A DNA stretch of 50,873 bases from Perkinsus chesapeaki (GCA_013115145.1 JAAPAO010000224.1:1-50873), one strand, 5' to 3'; counted from the stretch's first letter, positions 10,351 through 22,470 are shown. Translations and numbers: made by a program. The notes: generated by a model not told the origin, from the letters alone.

Positions 10351-10675
10351 AGGGCGAGGAAAAAGAAAAGAGAAACAGTAAACACTGAAATGTATCGAGA
10401 ATATGGTACAGAATAAAATGTATGTATTCACAAAGTGATGGGTGACTACTTAGTGAGAAGACTGTTATACTTGCATGGCGGCGATAATACCGACAAATTA
10501 AAACTAGGAAGTTTAGAAACAAGTGTGCAGATTTGGTAAATAAGCACAAGTCTTGAGTCACACGTAACTGAAGCAACCAATACAGACGACCACTCAAGCC
10601 TAGAAGTTCCTTCGAACAAAAGGTTGTACAAATTAGAAATGACCCCTTCACACAACACAAGTATTATAATAAATA

Positions 10676-11480
10676 TTATTCCCTCCTACTTCCCCAGTAT
10701 CCCGGTGCAGAAGGCGGCCCGGAAGGATGAACTTCGTTACTATTCTCTTCTTGCTGTATGGCAAGGTTTGCAGCTGCCTCACCAGCCTCAGTCGCACGAT
10801 TTAACAATACAGGAGTATCATGTTGAAAGGGATCGTTCAGCGGTGGTGGTCCCTAATAAGCCAATGTGGTGCTACGCTTACTGCCCCAAAGGACCCCTCA
10901 CCTGGCTGGGAGGCATCCATTTCCGACAATCCACTATTTCCGTTTTCGAATTCCCAATGCTAGGACTGCTGTCGTTCCGTCTCAGTCTAACTCGCTTGTG
11001 TGGAGGACCCCGATAGTGATTTGATTGGTGGTGATGGAAACTTCTGGAACCAAAACTTTCGCCAGACCATTTATTGTATCCACTCTAAAAGTAACGTTCT
11101 ACAAAAAATACCAATTCGTATACCGATACGTGAATTTTCTGTGTCTCGAGCAGCTCCTTACCACACCTCTACGGTGCTGCAGGAGAAGTTCATCGATAGA
11201 TTCCCGCTGGACAGTTTTCGTCGAGCTGCCTTACGGTGTAGGACTTTTTAATACCGTGAGCGGTATAATGCAGTTGTGGGATTAAGTGTTGAATAGATTC
11301 GACCTTGTAAACTCCTGCAGCCGATCCCTTACCTTAAACTGTCCATCAGTATCCTTCCTTCCCGCATGCATTGTAGCCCCTCTACTCCAATGATGCTGCG
11401 ATGACTGGGTATCACTGGGTCGATAATGATGATGGAAAGTGTCTGGTCGCTGGATGGGAGAATCGGTAAAATTCTAAAAG
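10676..11480 (-). CDS. Unknown low-complexity protein (3' exons)
   Basis: Two 3' exons are well supported: 11043-10902 and 10852-10676, joined in phase 0 and ending in TAA at 10676. They encode a His/Asn/Arg then Pro-rich tail (YRGPPHKRVRLRRN, later GPPSAPGYWGSRRE). A further coding-like exon with FHHHYRPSD and GRKDTDGQFK lies near 11450-11320. The 5' end and the joint between the parts were not resolved. No domain recognised; the tail is probably disordered. Confidence 0.45.
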
Positions 11481-11779
11481 TGAATAATGCTATATAATTG
11501 TTATTATTATCATCACATAATATATCTTAATATATGACTAGTTATTATAAATTAATAACAGCTTCTCAAGTCCGGTCTTAATCCTATTGAAACCACAACC
11601 TTACACTTCAATATATATCATTACTGATTAATATCAACTATAATAATATACTAATACGGTAATCTAATGGTTAACTAGTCCAACTCGCATGTCTAGGTAA
11701 TGTCGGCCTAAAGGCTTCGATGAGGGGCATGCAACAACCCCTCAACATTTCCCCCACACACCACTAGCTCACCACAGCC

Positions 11780-12226
11780 TCATTTTCCATCGCTCCATCC
11801 ATCAACGGAAGCGACGATTCTTCCGTGAAATCTCCGTTCACCGAGGGCTCCTCTCTCGAATCCGCTGGAGCCTATAACCATGCCTATCAGCAGGGAGCGC
11901 GCTACGCACTTCACAACCAACCTCAGATCCTCTGTCACCCGGCTGCTTGAACCCAGCTGCTGAGGCTGCTCGTCTGAGCTCTAACAACAGTCCAACAGGT
12001 AAATTAAGTGTAAGCCACGTCTCTTGTGAGATATCCAAAATGTTGGACGGCGAATCCAAAAGGTTCTCTCGCATGATGGTCAGAATCTACGTCTATCCAA
12101 AATATATTTGTCTTTTCTGACACCTCTAGCTACCTTTTGAATTTCTGCATCGCTGCGTCCTCTTTTCCGTAGTGATTCCCTTGCGTGGAAGATAACTTGA
12201 AAACCAGCATCGTTATTGAGAGCCAT
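11780..12226 (-). CDS. Small SAM-like protein, paralogue B
   Basis: Exons 12226-12134, 12086-11939 and 11871-11780 join in phases 0 and 1 to give 110 residues. The start is MALNNDAGFQVIF, followed by ARESLRKRGRSDAEIQK, an intron, then a 37-residue segment ending TWLTLNLPVGLLLEL and a short Gly/Arg-rich tail. It aligns without gaps across the intron with the gene at 7280-8018 (identities include RGRS..EI, the Trp and LPVGL..E). Unlike paralogue A there is no intron after this segment. Possibly a SAM-like interaction module; function unknown. Confidence 0.6.
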
Positions 12227-12332
12227 TAAACCGCATAAATGACAAAAGTCCAACTTAATGAATACGGCCTATTATAATGCTGCTGTCGAACACGAAGAGT
12301 ATTTGTGTTTTCAAGAAATTGGCTAATACGAA

Positions 12333-13411
12333 CTAGTATGGTCGGAATGTGCTCCCTCCTTGAGGATAGTATTGCTGAGATTGAGGATGATACCTGCAAT
12401 AATGCAAATCGATCATGCAATCGATTTTTCGATCAAGCAATAAAGTCGGCATAAATATCCCTTGAAGGTTATCGCATGTCGTTGTCCATTTGCTAGCCAG
12501 GCCAAACAAAATGAATCCCTTCTCCCACCAATTTATCAACTTCTCGCTGGGACATATTGGCCACAATTTCAGAGTTGAGGCAAAGCAATATTTCGACAAT
12601 CGAAACATTTCATTCAGGATACGTTAAATACAGAAGTACTAAACGAATGGTCGTAATAGTATATCATCCCACCCTGGAGGGCCTCCATAAACCGGCCTTG
12701 GCTGCTGCTGTTGTTGTTGATCGTATCCACTGCCATACCTACTGCTGCTGCTTGTTGACCCCATACTGTACCGTCTACCATCCACCGTCCCAACACCACC
12801 AGTGTACCTATTCAAGGGAAATGGCGTACCAACTTCTCATACCATTTAGCATTAATCTTCAACGCTCGATTCCTCATATGATTTATATTCTCATCGCCAT
12901 CACGTATCTTTACTCACCCGAAAGATTCTGCGGGATAAGGCATGCCAGGATACTCCTGTTGCTGATGTTGGTGATGTGATTGTTGCATATAGCCAAAACT
13001 CGCATAATTGTTTGGACCAGACGGGGGCGGCCGCGGTGCTTCAAACCGGAGCCCTTCTCCTCCGCATCCAGGGACATAGTTGTACTCAACCGACCTCATC
13101 ATGTATCTTTCACCCTTCGAGCTTGGATACCCAGCCATTACTCTACTCGGCATCGGCTGAGCATCAAGAGGCATCTGATTCACCGGGCTCGGCATTTCCC
13201 GGTGGTGTTCTCCTCCGAAGTATCGTCCGCCTTTACCGCCGCCGCCGCTTGTTCGCGCATACGGTCCACTAGCGTACTGAGAGCCACCTTTTCTACCTGA
13301 TAATACAGATTAACGCGAAATCGATCACTTGATCGATTATCTATCATAGAACCTTTATACACCTTCAACGAATACAAAGTGTACTCTCTGTCCGAAGTCC
13401 AGTTTGACTCA

Positions 13412-13450
<39 letters not shown>

Positions 13451-15281
13451 CTCAATTGAGAAGCAACGACAAGCACAGCAAACCCTTCCTCTCTCAACCG
13501 CGTAAGATTTATATTTTTGGAACCCCTTCACCGACAATCGATCGAATAAAACACTTTCAGAAAACACCCATAGTTTATAGAATTATACTTTCCACTTCCT
13601 GCCTTCCAGCCAACAATAACTAACCGTTGAAATGCCAAATATCCAATTCCCTACACCCCCAAATCCTCACCGCTGCCTCCTCCTCCTCCACCCTTCCCCG
13701 ATAATGAGCTCTTCCGTCTACTAGTATCATTGGCCTGCGGTACTCCAATGGAATCGAGATAAGCTGCCAATTTGAAACAAGCATCATTTTGGGAATCCTA
13801 CATCAGATACGAAAAGATATCAAAACCTAAGCGGAGCGAAGCTCACTTTTTTGCAATTTTGCCAGTCCGAAACGAATTCCTTGCCCAATTGGGGGACTGT
13901 CACCGACGACTGCCACAACCCAACTTCATCCTCGGGCCGAACTCCAGGGCCGCTCTGGGACTCCGCGTTTTTTTCTGATGATGATGATCCTTCTGGACTT
14001 TCCTCTTCTTCTTCCTGAACATTAAAAGGCTAATCTTCCTTTGATTATCTTTAGCATCGGTACAGGTGTTCATGCCAGGTAGAGCGGAGTTGTGGAAGAA
14101 GAGGAATATCTTACTTTGCTGCAAACATGTTTCCATTCCATTACAGTAGCCCCTGCTTTATGCAGACTCTGTCCAAAATATCTCTGCAATCGTATATGCG
14201 CACTCTGTAGGATATTTGCGTTCGGGTCGCCACCTAGCCGGAATATCGATCCCCACCAACAAAAATAAAAGCTCTTCGTTTATCTTCCAGCAAGACGCAA
14301 TTTCATCAATTTTCTATACAAAACATTTCTACTTAACTTTTTTGCCTCTGTCGGAGAAAATTTCCAAAACCCGGGAAAATCGACAAAATTTTCCCGACCA
14401 TCTAATCCCGTTTACCATGTCTCGCGATCAAATCTCCAACATCGAGCTTCAACGTCTCGATGACGTTCCTTGCCGCCTCTCGCTGAGATATTTTTTTCAT
14501 GGGATGCCAGCATCCCATAAATTTCATCACCCGTGGAGGAGACTCTTCTTCCGGTGCGTCCAACCGGAAGGAGACCGTCGCTCGGTGCTGAACACCGAAA
14601 CCGATCTTCGTCTGTCTTCCCTATTCGACGACCATCAACAATTACCTCTAAACGCTCACCACCAGAGCCCACCATCCTCGACTCGTACTCCCACTGGAAC
14701 AGGCCGACCCCGGGAGCAGTATTACGATTTGTTACTCTTTGTACTGCCCTGAAAGCCACTTGCAGCTTTAATATCTTTCTTCGGGAAATTCTTTTCCCGA
14801 AGATTTGCCTTCTGACGGCTACCGCCTGCTTTTGTCAGAAATTTCACTGGATTCTCCCCGAGAGTAATCTCTCACGGAGCAGACAGAATGACGGAAAAAT
14901 CACCCCGCTAAGCTCCATTAAAGTCACTTTAATCCCATCACCGTCCTCATCAAATTTGACCCAACAAATATCCCAAATTTCAATCAAATTTTCAAATCAA
15001 TCAATATCAAATTTTACCGGAAAACCTCAGAAGGATCTCCGCCAACCCCCTGATGAACTTAATCCATATTACTCTTGCAGCACAGCCACCCAAGAGACAT
15101 GTGAATCGCCCATCTGCCTCAACGTATATGGCACAACTTCAAACTTGCTTAAACTTTCCAGGATGCCGGGATCGATCCGAGGACCTCTCTCTTCATGAAC
15201 TGCCTCCTTAACCTCCCCACCACTCGGTCTACGTTTCTCTTCTCCCCTTCTAGCTGCCTCCTGCCGTCGACGCTCCCATTC
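12333..15281 (-). CDS. Gly/Gln/Tyr-rich protein with prion-like C-terminus
   Basis: Supported exons are 15281-15073, 14748-14416, 14204-14115, 14014-13904, 13797-13671, 13296-12918, 12807-12673 and 12393-12333. All junctions agree in phase except 14416/14204, where an exon or alternative splice is missing. The 5' end may lie further upstream near 15415. The N-terminal part has a basic charged helix (ERRRQEAARRGEEKRRPSG) and a folded-looking region. The centre has an acidic Ser stretch. The C-terminal 190 residues are low complexity: GGGGKGGRYFGG, SHHQHQQQEY, YDQQQQQQPRPVYGGPPG. Such tails are typical of RNA-binding or transcription proteins that condense; that role is inference. Several exons are open in two frames; I chose the frame that stays consistent to the stop. 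Confidence 0.55.
13411..13449. repeat. ATG triplet microsatellite in an intron
   Basis: About 13 uninterrupted copies of ATG (plus strand) lie in the 374-nt intron of the Gly/Gln-rich gene. Its length does not touch the coding frame. Confidence 0.9.
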
Positions 15282-15605
15282 CTGAACGTACGAATATCAC
15301 CAAATCGACAAGCTGGACGAGCGATATCGAACCCATCTCCTCCACACCTCTGTGGTCAGTGCCGGCTCCAGTTTACCGTCGGTGGCCGCCTCTGATTGGC
15401 AATTATTTGAAGGCTGAAAAATAAGAAAAAAAACGATAAGTTTTAATACAAAAAAGAACAAAAGTTTATCAACGAAATATGGTAGAAAGTTCCCCGTCAT
15501 TAAGAAAACAAAAAATGACACTTTTATCCCCAAAAAGTTAGGCTCTACTCGACCAGAGACCATTAAACTATTTCAACTCCCCTTTGCCTCAAATTACTCA
15601 TTGGT

Positions 15606-16144
15606 TCAGCAAGAATGGTACGAAAAGTAGTAATTGCGTTCTATGAACGGCAATAAGGATGAATCCAGTGAATTCGTTGAGCCGCCTCCTGCTGCTGCCA
15701 GTCCATTTTCCATCACATATTTCATCAGTAATAACTACTACTACGATTTACTACCGAAAATAGCCGATCCCATAATAAAAAACCGTCCACCATTGCCCTC
15801 TACTACCTTCCCGTCTCCTTCTTCATCACCATCCAATCCAATCTCCTTTCTAACAGCCTCCATAACATGCTTCGGCAAACACAAGGCATCCCAGATATCT
15901 GGTGTAGTTGCTGCAAACGATGCGACATTGTCAAAGTAATTCTCCTCTAGAATCCGGTTAACCTGAAAAATAAGCTTATTCTTGTCATATCAGAGCAGGA
16001 CACTTTTCTGGGGAAGAGAGTGAGTGTTATACAATGATTTTTTATCGTAAAAAGTTCTAACCACGAAATTTCCGACCGATCCCAGAAGGCTTCATGGCCG
16101 AGAGACGCGATATCAATCCCAAAACAGTTGAAAAATATAGTCAT
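15606..16144 (-). CDS. Unknown 141-residue protein
   Basis: Exons 16144-16004, 15962-15807 and 15734-15606 join in phase 0 and give 141 residues. The middle exon is convincingly coding (EENYFDNVASFAATTPDIWD, then LPKHVMEAVRKEIGLDGDEE). The first exon starts MTIFFNCFGIDIASLGHEAF. The third ends in a Ser/Asn-rich tail. The second acceptor is the least certain junction. No family recognised. Confidence 0.5.
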
Positions 16145-16786
16145 CTTAGGTCAAGTTGATATACTGTGTCCCCATCAATAAAAATGCTGTTCTCCCCCTC
16201 CCTCCATTACTACCCTCATTATCTCCACATCTGGCTCTCCTGAGTCCCTCATATTCTCAAATACGACTTCCATAAAGTTCACATCTCCCTTTGACGAACG
16301 ATCGGGGTAGAGCCGCCCTCGAACTGCTGGCATAACAGCAACAACAATAACCGAGAGCTAAACGCAACGCGCCACTAAATAACCCCCTGAACGCTACACT
16401 GTGTCGCACTGTAAAGAATTCTTTCTAAGAAGAGACCGACGCGGATGGTTAGATACTGGGTATATTGACAACAAATTGAAGTCGAATCGATGTCGACGGA
16501 GTAAAAAGCTTCAGCGATCCAACTTCAAACTATCTCTTACCTGATCAAGATTCACTACCCAAATATATCATTGCCGAACACTAAATGAAGAATGTATCAT
16601 ATATATATTAACCTCTCCAACAGTATATAATAAAGTATTTCCTGTATTATTCCTCCAGTATGAAAAACTAAATCGTAATTTAACTCATGATACAGCTTTT
16701 ACAGTATATAAGATAATTCTTTCATTAATTATTACACATTCATTTCGTAAATGATCATCATCATCACATAGCCCCTTCCCCTTTCA
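16145..16786. other. AT-rich intergenic, 642 bp
   Basis: AT-rich spacer with several short TATA/ATAT runs (16590-16720). No coding signal seen. It lies 3' of the NADAR gene and 5' of the 141-residue gene. Confidence 0.5.
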
Positions 16787-17769
16787 TCATCCAACTATTA
16801 CCTCCATTATAATCTTTCCAAGGTTATTCCTGCCTTTTCCACTCCGCAAAGATACCCCCCAAAAATTATCATTCCAACTATTCCCTTCAACCAATTCTCG
16901 TTCACCTGTAGCCTTCAATTTATCCCTCAATTCCTCGGACCCTTGTGTGAATTTTGCCTCGATAACTTCCCGCATCACATCAACTCTTATAGCGTCCCAC
17001 CCTGCCCTCAAAGGGCCAACCCGTCTTCCCCAGGCTTTAGCCTGACAGAAAGGGGAAAAGTAGAAATTCAAAACAGTAGGAATGTTTTGTATACCAGCTC
17101 AGACTTTAGCCGCGACATTGCAAGAACAACCATTATTGGTCTAAGACATCATCATCATCATCACCCTTTTACAGTTAAGCATATCCTATTGGCTAGTAGT
17201 TCGAATATGCCCCTATTACTTCAACCAACTTTACTAATCACAACAACAACACACCCTTCACGAATATTTATTATATTATTTTCAACGCAATGATAGTGTT
17301 GAAATTTCCCTAATTCCCTAATTTAATTTCCTATCAGGATAGCAATCACATAACGCAATAACTGAGGAATGCAAATATGCAATATTACACTTGCCGCTCT
17401 TCAAATCATTTATCGAGAATCATTCGGAGATGTTGCCAAGATACCACACCGCTGCTGCCTTGGAACCATAAAACGCTTGCCCCGTCAGTCTCCCAGGCGA
17501 GCCCCCCTTCCCCGTATACTATTACCGATGCTGGAGTGTCGCATGTTTTAACCATCCTTTTTCGTTCTTCAATATCGAGAATTTTCTGAGCTTGGAAAGC
17601 ATGCTCACCAGTTGGGTATAAAATACCTGCTCGACTGCAGTAATTTCGCGGCGTGTGACGCAATACTCCTACCGTCTTTCATTTTGACTGGATATGGACT
17701 GAAGTTTGATAGAAAATAAAACTCTCCACGGAAAGTTGTGATTGCGTCTGATGAAGCTCGGGGAATCAT
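16787..17769 (-). CDS. NADAR-domain protein (YbiA family)
   Basis: Exons 17769-17673, 17626-17526 and 17041-16787 join in phases 1 and 0 and give 150 residues, the normal length for a stand-alone NADAR domain. Diagnostic motifs in order: FRGEFYFLSNFSPYPV, YPTGEHAFQAQKILD with the active-site Glu, WDAIRVDVMREVIEAKF, LVEGNSWNDNFWGV, and GKGRNNLGKIIMEV. NADAR enzymes cleave N-glycosidic bonds: in YbiA of riboflavin intermediates, in others of ADP-ribose from guanine bases. Which reaction applies cannot be told. The copy of the 50-bp hairpin element at 17791 sits 21 bp upstream of the ATG. The second intron is long (484 nt). Confidence 0.9.
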
Positions 17770-17790
17770 CGGAAAAACGATGAGCAAGTT

Positions 17791-17840
17791 GAGCTATTCT
17801 GTATTTTGCACTCTCAACCTCAGGAATCCTTAACTAAACA
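17791..17840 (-). promoter_or_regulatory. Hairpin leader element, copy A
   Basis: Member of a five-copy family. Read on the minus strand the consensus is roughly GTTTAGTTAGGGTATCTT, then GAGGTTGAGCGTGC, then AAGATACAAAATAGGTC; GTATCTT and AAGATAC can pair. In this copy the stem has decayed but the loop and flanks are kept. It ends 21 bp before the NADAR start codon. Confidence 0.6.
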
Positions 17841-18172
17841 CCAATTTAATTTAGTCCACTCTTGGAGGAAAATTGGAAATCTCCAACCAATACAAACGAG
17901 CTGTCTTTCACGAGGAGTCATTTCCAATATCATCATCTCTTGGCATACTATCTCATAGAAGTGTAGGTTCTGTAAGGGAGCAAGTTCAACGACCGGCATA
18001 CGCAAAGTCGGTTGGCGCGCGCCTCGGCGGTCGACGAGGTTGACTAGCCTCGAGGTTGCCATAAGTACAAGACAGCGGTACGGGCGTCTTGTCGAATGGG
18101 GTGCCTGAAATCGGTGGCCTCCGGTCACTGTCGGGCTGACTATGCCTGTGTTTTGGGCTCACTACGTGTATT

Positions 18173-18304
18173 TTTTTTTTTGAAGTATATATGTGCAGGG
18201 GCCCTCGCTCAATGTTGTATGGTGTATGGTCTCAGACATCTGCATCATTTGCTGGTATGTAAGGTGGTGGGCCACCACTGGTGGCTTACATACCTTTAGC
18301 AGAT
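18173..18304. repeat. Poly-T run and long imperfect hairpin
   Basis: A run of ten or more T at about 18172 is followed by an inverted repeat: GGTATGTAAG at 18254 pairs with CTTACATACC near 18283, with further GGTGG/CCACC pairing inside. It lies between hairpin leader copies A and B. It could be a small non-autonomous element or a structured RNA. Nothing in it codes convincingly. Confidence 0.5.
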
Positions 18305-18462
18305 AGACCATTCACTCACAACGGTTGAGGGCGACAGGGAGCTGCCTCCGTTTACAAGGATTCCGGCAGCTACCCTGCCAACCACCCAAACCGCTGCACA
18401 AATATATATATACATGGTATGAGTTTGACGTTAGAAGGGAGTTGACCGAAAGATACACGACT

Positions 18463-18514
18463 CGACCTATTCTGTATCTTGCACGCTCAACCTCAAGATA
18501 CCCTAACTAAACGC
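18463..18514 (-). promoter_or_regulatory. Hairpin leader element, copy B (best preserved)
   Basis: The most complete copy of the five-member element. On the minus strand it reads GTTTAGTTAGGGTATCTT, GAGGTTGAGCGTGC, AAGATACAGAATAGGTC, with a perfect 7-bp stem (GTATCTT/AAGATAC) around a 14-nt loop. Downstream on the minus strand (18462 to 17841) lies a stretch with weak ORFs only, so its target is unclear. It may mark a non-coding transcript. Confidence 0.6.
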
Positions 18515-18569
18515 ATTATTAGCTTTGAAATCTGCTAGCAATATAATTAACAGTACTTCCTTTACTATC

Positions 18570-21500
18570 TTACCAGCTCTTCGCATGGTAGATAGTAAAG
18601 GTAGGTGTGAACCCTCCAGTAAGCGTTGACCTTCTCATCGAAGGTAGACTATTAATCTTTATTTCCTCCGACCCTCCTATCTCAACATCACCATCGTCAC
18701 ATCTCGGTCTTGTCGGATCACTAAGATTCTCTACATCCAAATCAATAGGAAATATCCTATCAATAAGCCTCGAGAAAGCTCCTCTCTTTTCCTTCGGCAA
18801 TACCGGATAATATAAAGCCATACATACAGCCAAGTGAATCACACACAACGGTATGAGCGATAATGGATGGGCCTCGCTGACCAGCTCCACACAAACGTTA
18901 AAGATGGACCAGAACGCTACAAATACAAAAAACACAATCCTTCTACCCACAGTTGACGTTTTCTCAACGGCTCTCGCTCCAGTAAGGATAATAAATATAT
19001 AAAGTGGCATTCTAGTGAAGGCTAATAGAACTTGTGGAAGGAAACATATTAAGGCCCAAAGGGGACCCCAGAAGATGGCATCCGGAGCAATGAAACATAC
19101 TGCTAGGTTTATATAGACCGTTGATAATAGAATAACCTAAAAGGAGAAAATTAGTGAAAGTAGTTAAAATAAAAAATGATATAATACGCTAAAATAACTA
19201 AATACACTGTAATATACTATATAGTATTCAATAATAGTATATAATATATAGTATATACCTTTATACTACTATTAATAATATACACTATGAGGACCTTTAT
19301 AATACAGTCCTCCAAACTAACTTAGAATATCACGTTTTTGTGACTATTCTCTGCCAGATTTGCGACTCTATGCCCAAAACTCAGAGAGCCTCGTTCTAAC
19401 ATAGCCTTCAATATACCACCGAAGTTTCAGCGCCTAACACTCACTGGTTATTGAGAACTGAGGAATCGGCACGGAAAAGTTGCCAAATTGACTTAGAATA
19501 CACACCTTAATTTTGGTCCAAAAATCACGATTTTTCTTAAGGAAGTACCTCGAGATAGAACAGTTCGATTATAACTCTCGTAGTACTTGAAACCTATCAT
19601 ATACGGTGCTCACCCCTTAAAGTTTCATTGAGCAGTCGGAAGTAGTTGAGGATAATACTAATAATATACACTATAAGGACCTTTATAAAACTATTAATAA
19701 TATACACTATAAGAAGCTTTATAATACTATCAATAATAGTCTATTAATAGTATACACTATAAGGGCCCTTCCCATACTATTGTTCATACCGTTCCCTTAT
19801 TATTACGTATTTAAATGGTATGGTACCCCTACGGATCCCCAATGCCTGTCTAGCTTCCCTTCCAACATCTGTTCTAACAATCCTTTCAAATGCCAGTAAA
19901 TCACCGTCATACATATCTGATATATTCTGCATCACATACCTAATAACAACAACAAATCGTCACTGCGCCACAAAAATAAACACTTACTCTCGATCACTCT
20001 CTACTGTACACTTTGTGTTGTCCATTTCAAAAGTTTTGATTTGATTTACCAGCGCGTCTGAGTCTTGAACGTATCTCAACGCAAATGGACATAACACTGC
20101 CGCGAGTAGCAACCCTTCTGGTATGGCACAGATAAATCTAGCTTTAAGACTGGCACTGAATGACCCGACGAATGCCTGAACAAAAACGCGCTAAGGAATG
20201 GGACACTTTCAGGGGAGGGAGGTCGAAGCGGATATCAACAGTCCATATTATTAGATAGACCTTACGTATACGATTATTATTACATAACCCCAAGAAGACT
20301 AACGAGGCCTTCACAATTTGAAGCGAAAACACAAAAAGAAAGGACTTAGTAAATCTGTGCGAACCAAGTACCAATAAAGATATGCATCAAGGTAGAATAT
20401 ATGATATACAACAAAGCATTGATCATGTTGGTAATTTAGACGTTCACAGGTGGTGAAGCATAAGTCTAAATGTTACTCGGTATACAGGTTGATATGTGGA
20501 TAATTATAGCCCTTATTGTTATTACCACTTCAACGCTTAATAAAACGTTGCCAAAGAATCCCACCAATGTAAAGGCAAATACGAATTTAAGTAATGGTAG
20601 AGAAACAAATTGAACTTTATCAGTCCAATTGCTACCAAACATGAACCTAATAATACACAGATAAATAACACATCATTCATACACTAACGTTAGTAGCACG
20701 AAATCCTAGAAGGCAGTAAAGTCTTTGAAGGCCGTCCAGCTTGATGGTTTCCGGCAAAGCTCCCCATCTCATCGACGGGTATGAATTAGTTAGATTTCAA
20801 ACTAACGGAGATGCAGAAATCACGGACATTTCCCAACCAACCCCTCCACCACCGCCTGGTAATGAGTCAAGTGATTACTTCCTCCTTTCCCCGTCCCTTT
20901 TATTACTCTCGTATTCCTTTTGCAATCCTACAAAACTGCTCTCCGCAAGCATTAGATGAGACTTGGCTTTCAGCAGCAGCAACACGTCTGCCGACTGCTT
21001 TTTTATAGCTCATGAATGCAGCCAACTCATAGACGCACCAAAGACGCTCAAAATAGCAATTGGACCACATAACAATCATTGAGGATGACCGAGACAAGCA
21101 TGAACCAAGGGAACGGATGCCAACCTCCTTCATTACAGGCTAATCAAAATATACAATCAATAATTATAGAACTGATGATATCATCATTCAACTCTGGCTT
21201 ATATTTCAAGTGATATATGATGTTAGGGGCGGCGCCTCTATCATAACAAATAACTAACAACATGACTTCCCTTTATAGTATACATTCCATTATACTTGCT
21301 AATCGTTCCTCTTTGCTTTAACCACCCCTTTACCTCATAATGCTATCTATCCAACCCTTATTACATCATCCTGTGGTATACAACAATTATCCACAAATAG
21401 TTTATAACTGCTCCTGGCTAACTGGACATTTGGTAATAGAAGTATGATTACAAATACACCAGTACCTACCAATAACCACCAGCAGAATAAGATACTTCAT

Positions 21501-22019
21501 AACATTCTATTTCTAATAACACTGATAATAATAATAAGAAAAGCACGACGGTCTTGTGTGTTTTTAATGCAGAAAGAAGCGGTTGAAAAACTTCTATTAC
21601 TTAGCCAATTTTTGTTATAAAGTACTAAAATTCATCTGCATTTTCACACAGGAGTTTTCCATATAGCAAATCAGTAAAGTGTGATTCTGTTAGTAACTTA
21701 TTTCTCCACGTTACTTGGATACCGCACCAATGCCCAGGAGGTATCCCTCGAATGTAAGTATGATGATAACTAATGTCATTTAAGAGCATAATACTCTACT
21801 ATAATACAATGACTACCTCCTCCCATTATTACTAATACAAGCTAATAAATGAGCAGTTGGTATGTTATCTTCATCATATACACTTTGGTAATAATAAACA
21901 TACAAAACTATCAATACTTCAATTATTGCTGTTAATATAGCCAACCAAGATGCTCTTTGATAATTAAATATATAGCACAATGACAGGACTCTGAAAAAAG
22001 GGAAATCCTGCAATCTCAA
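18570..22019 (-). CDS. TIR-like multi-spanning membrane protein
   Basis: The last four exons before the stop at 18570 join cleanly: 20646-20526, 20175-19988, 19939-19807 and 19136-18570. Upstream, an exon at about 21130-20980 carries the signature SLGSCLSRSSSMIVMWSNCY followed by ERLWCVYELAAF. This is the conserved core of a TIR-like domain found in multi-pass membrane proteins of dinoflagellates, perkinsids and other protists. A still earlier exon (about 22010-21850) encodes a transmembrane helix after CYIFNYQRASW, again the usual order. The C-terminal exons add at least five hydrophobic helices and an acidic tail. Exons between 21850 and 20646 are not fully resolved. Function is unknown; a role in signalling is only an inference. 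Confidence 0.7.
19195..19790. repeat. Degenerate tandem AT-rich repeat in an intron
   Basis: The 670-nt intron between exons 19939-19807 and 19136-18570 contains several copies of a unit like ATATACACTATAAGGACCTT followed by TATAATACTATTAATA (at about 19265, 19662, 19698 and 19750). The stretch 19315-19650 between them is unlike the repeat and has no coding signal. Confidence 0.75.
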
Positions 22020-22389
22020 CAGAACATCTTTGAATCAACATGGCTCAATCGCCTAACCATCGCCAAATGCTCCTACACACGCAATACACAAGATTTACCA
22101 AGTTTAATAGCGTCGGTCATAAAGTAAGTTTACGGCAAGCGCAAGGGTGAGAGTGCATCCAACTATTCCTCCTATAGTTCACTACCGCCGAATTAGCCCC
22201 CCCAGCTCGTAGTTATAAACCTACACTGGTGAACATGATCATATTAATAACGTATACAATGTGATGCCCAGTAACCCTCTTATTATTATTACTTCTCCCA
22301 CCATGGAGCACTCCACGAATGGCTGACAAAAAAGTCTAGATGGGCGACATTAACGGAATTGGAGTATCCCTTCCGTATCGAGTGGGCGG

Positions 22390-22470
22390 CATCACCACCT
22401 TGATTAAAGGGGTTTCCTAAACCAGGATTTGAACCCGAGTCGTCTGCATTAAAGCCCACCTATCCATCTC
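22390..22470 (-). tRNA. tRNA-like relic with intact B box
   Basis: On the minus strand, TCGGGTTCAAATCCTGG forms a T-arm (5-bp stem with two G-U pairs, loop TTCAAAT) and matches the pol III B box GGTTCRANNCC exactly. An anticodon-loop-like GGGCTTTAATGCAGA lies upstream. I could not pair a full acceptor stem or find a good A box, so this is more likely a tRNA pseudogene or a tRNA-derived SINE head than a working tRNA. Confidence 0.35.

Noticed and set aside
13904-14014. KKKRKV in a 13.9-kb exon (identical to a well-known nuclear localisation signal)
   Set aside because: It appears only in a frame that ends at a stop 38 codons on. The frame that stays in phase with both flanking exons reads Glu-rich sequence instead.
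14216-15198. Long plus-strand ORFs of 178 and 221 codons
   Set aside because: They lie opposite minus-strand exons that join in phase over several introns. Their translations look like shadows (Ser/Pro/His-rich, no motif).
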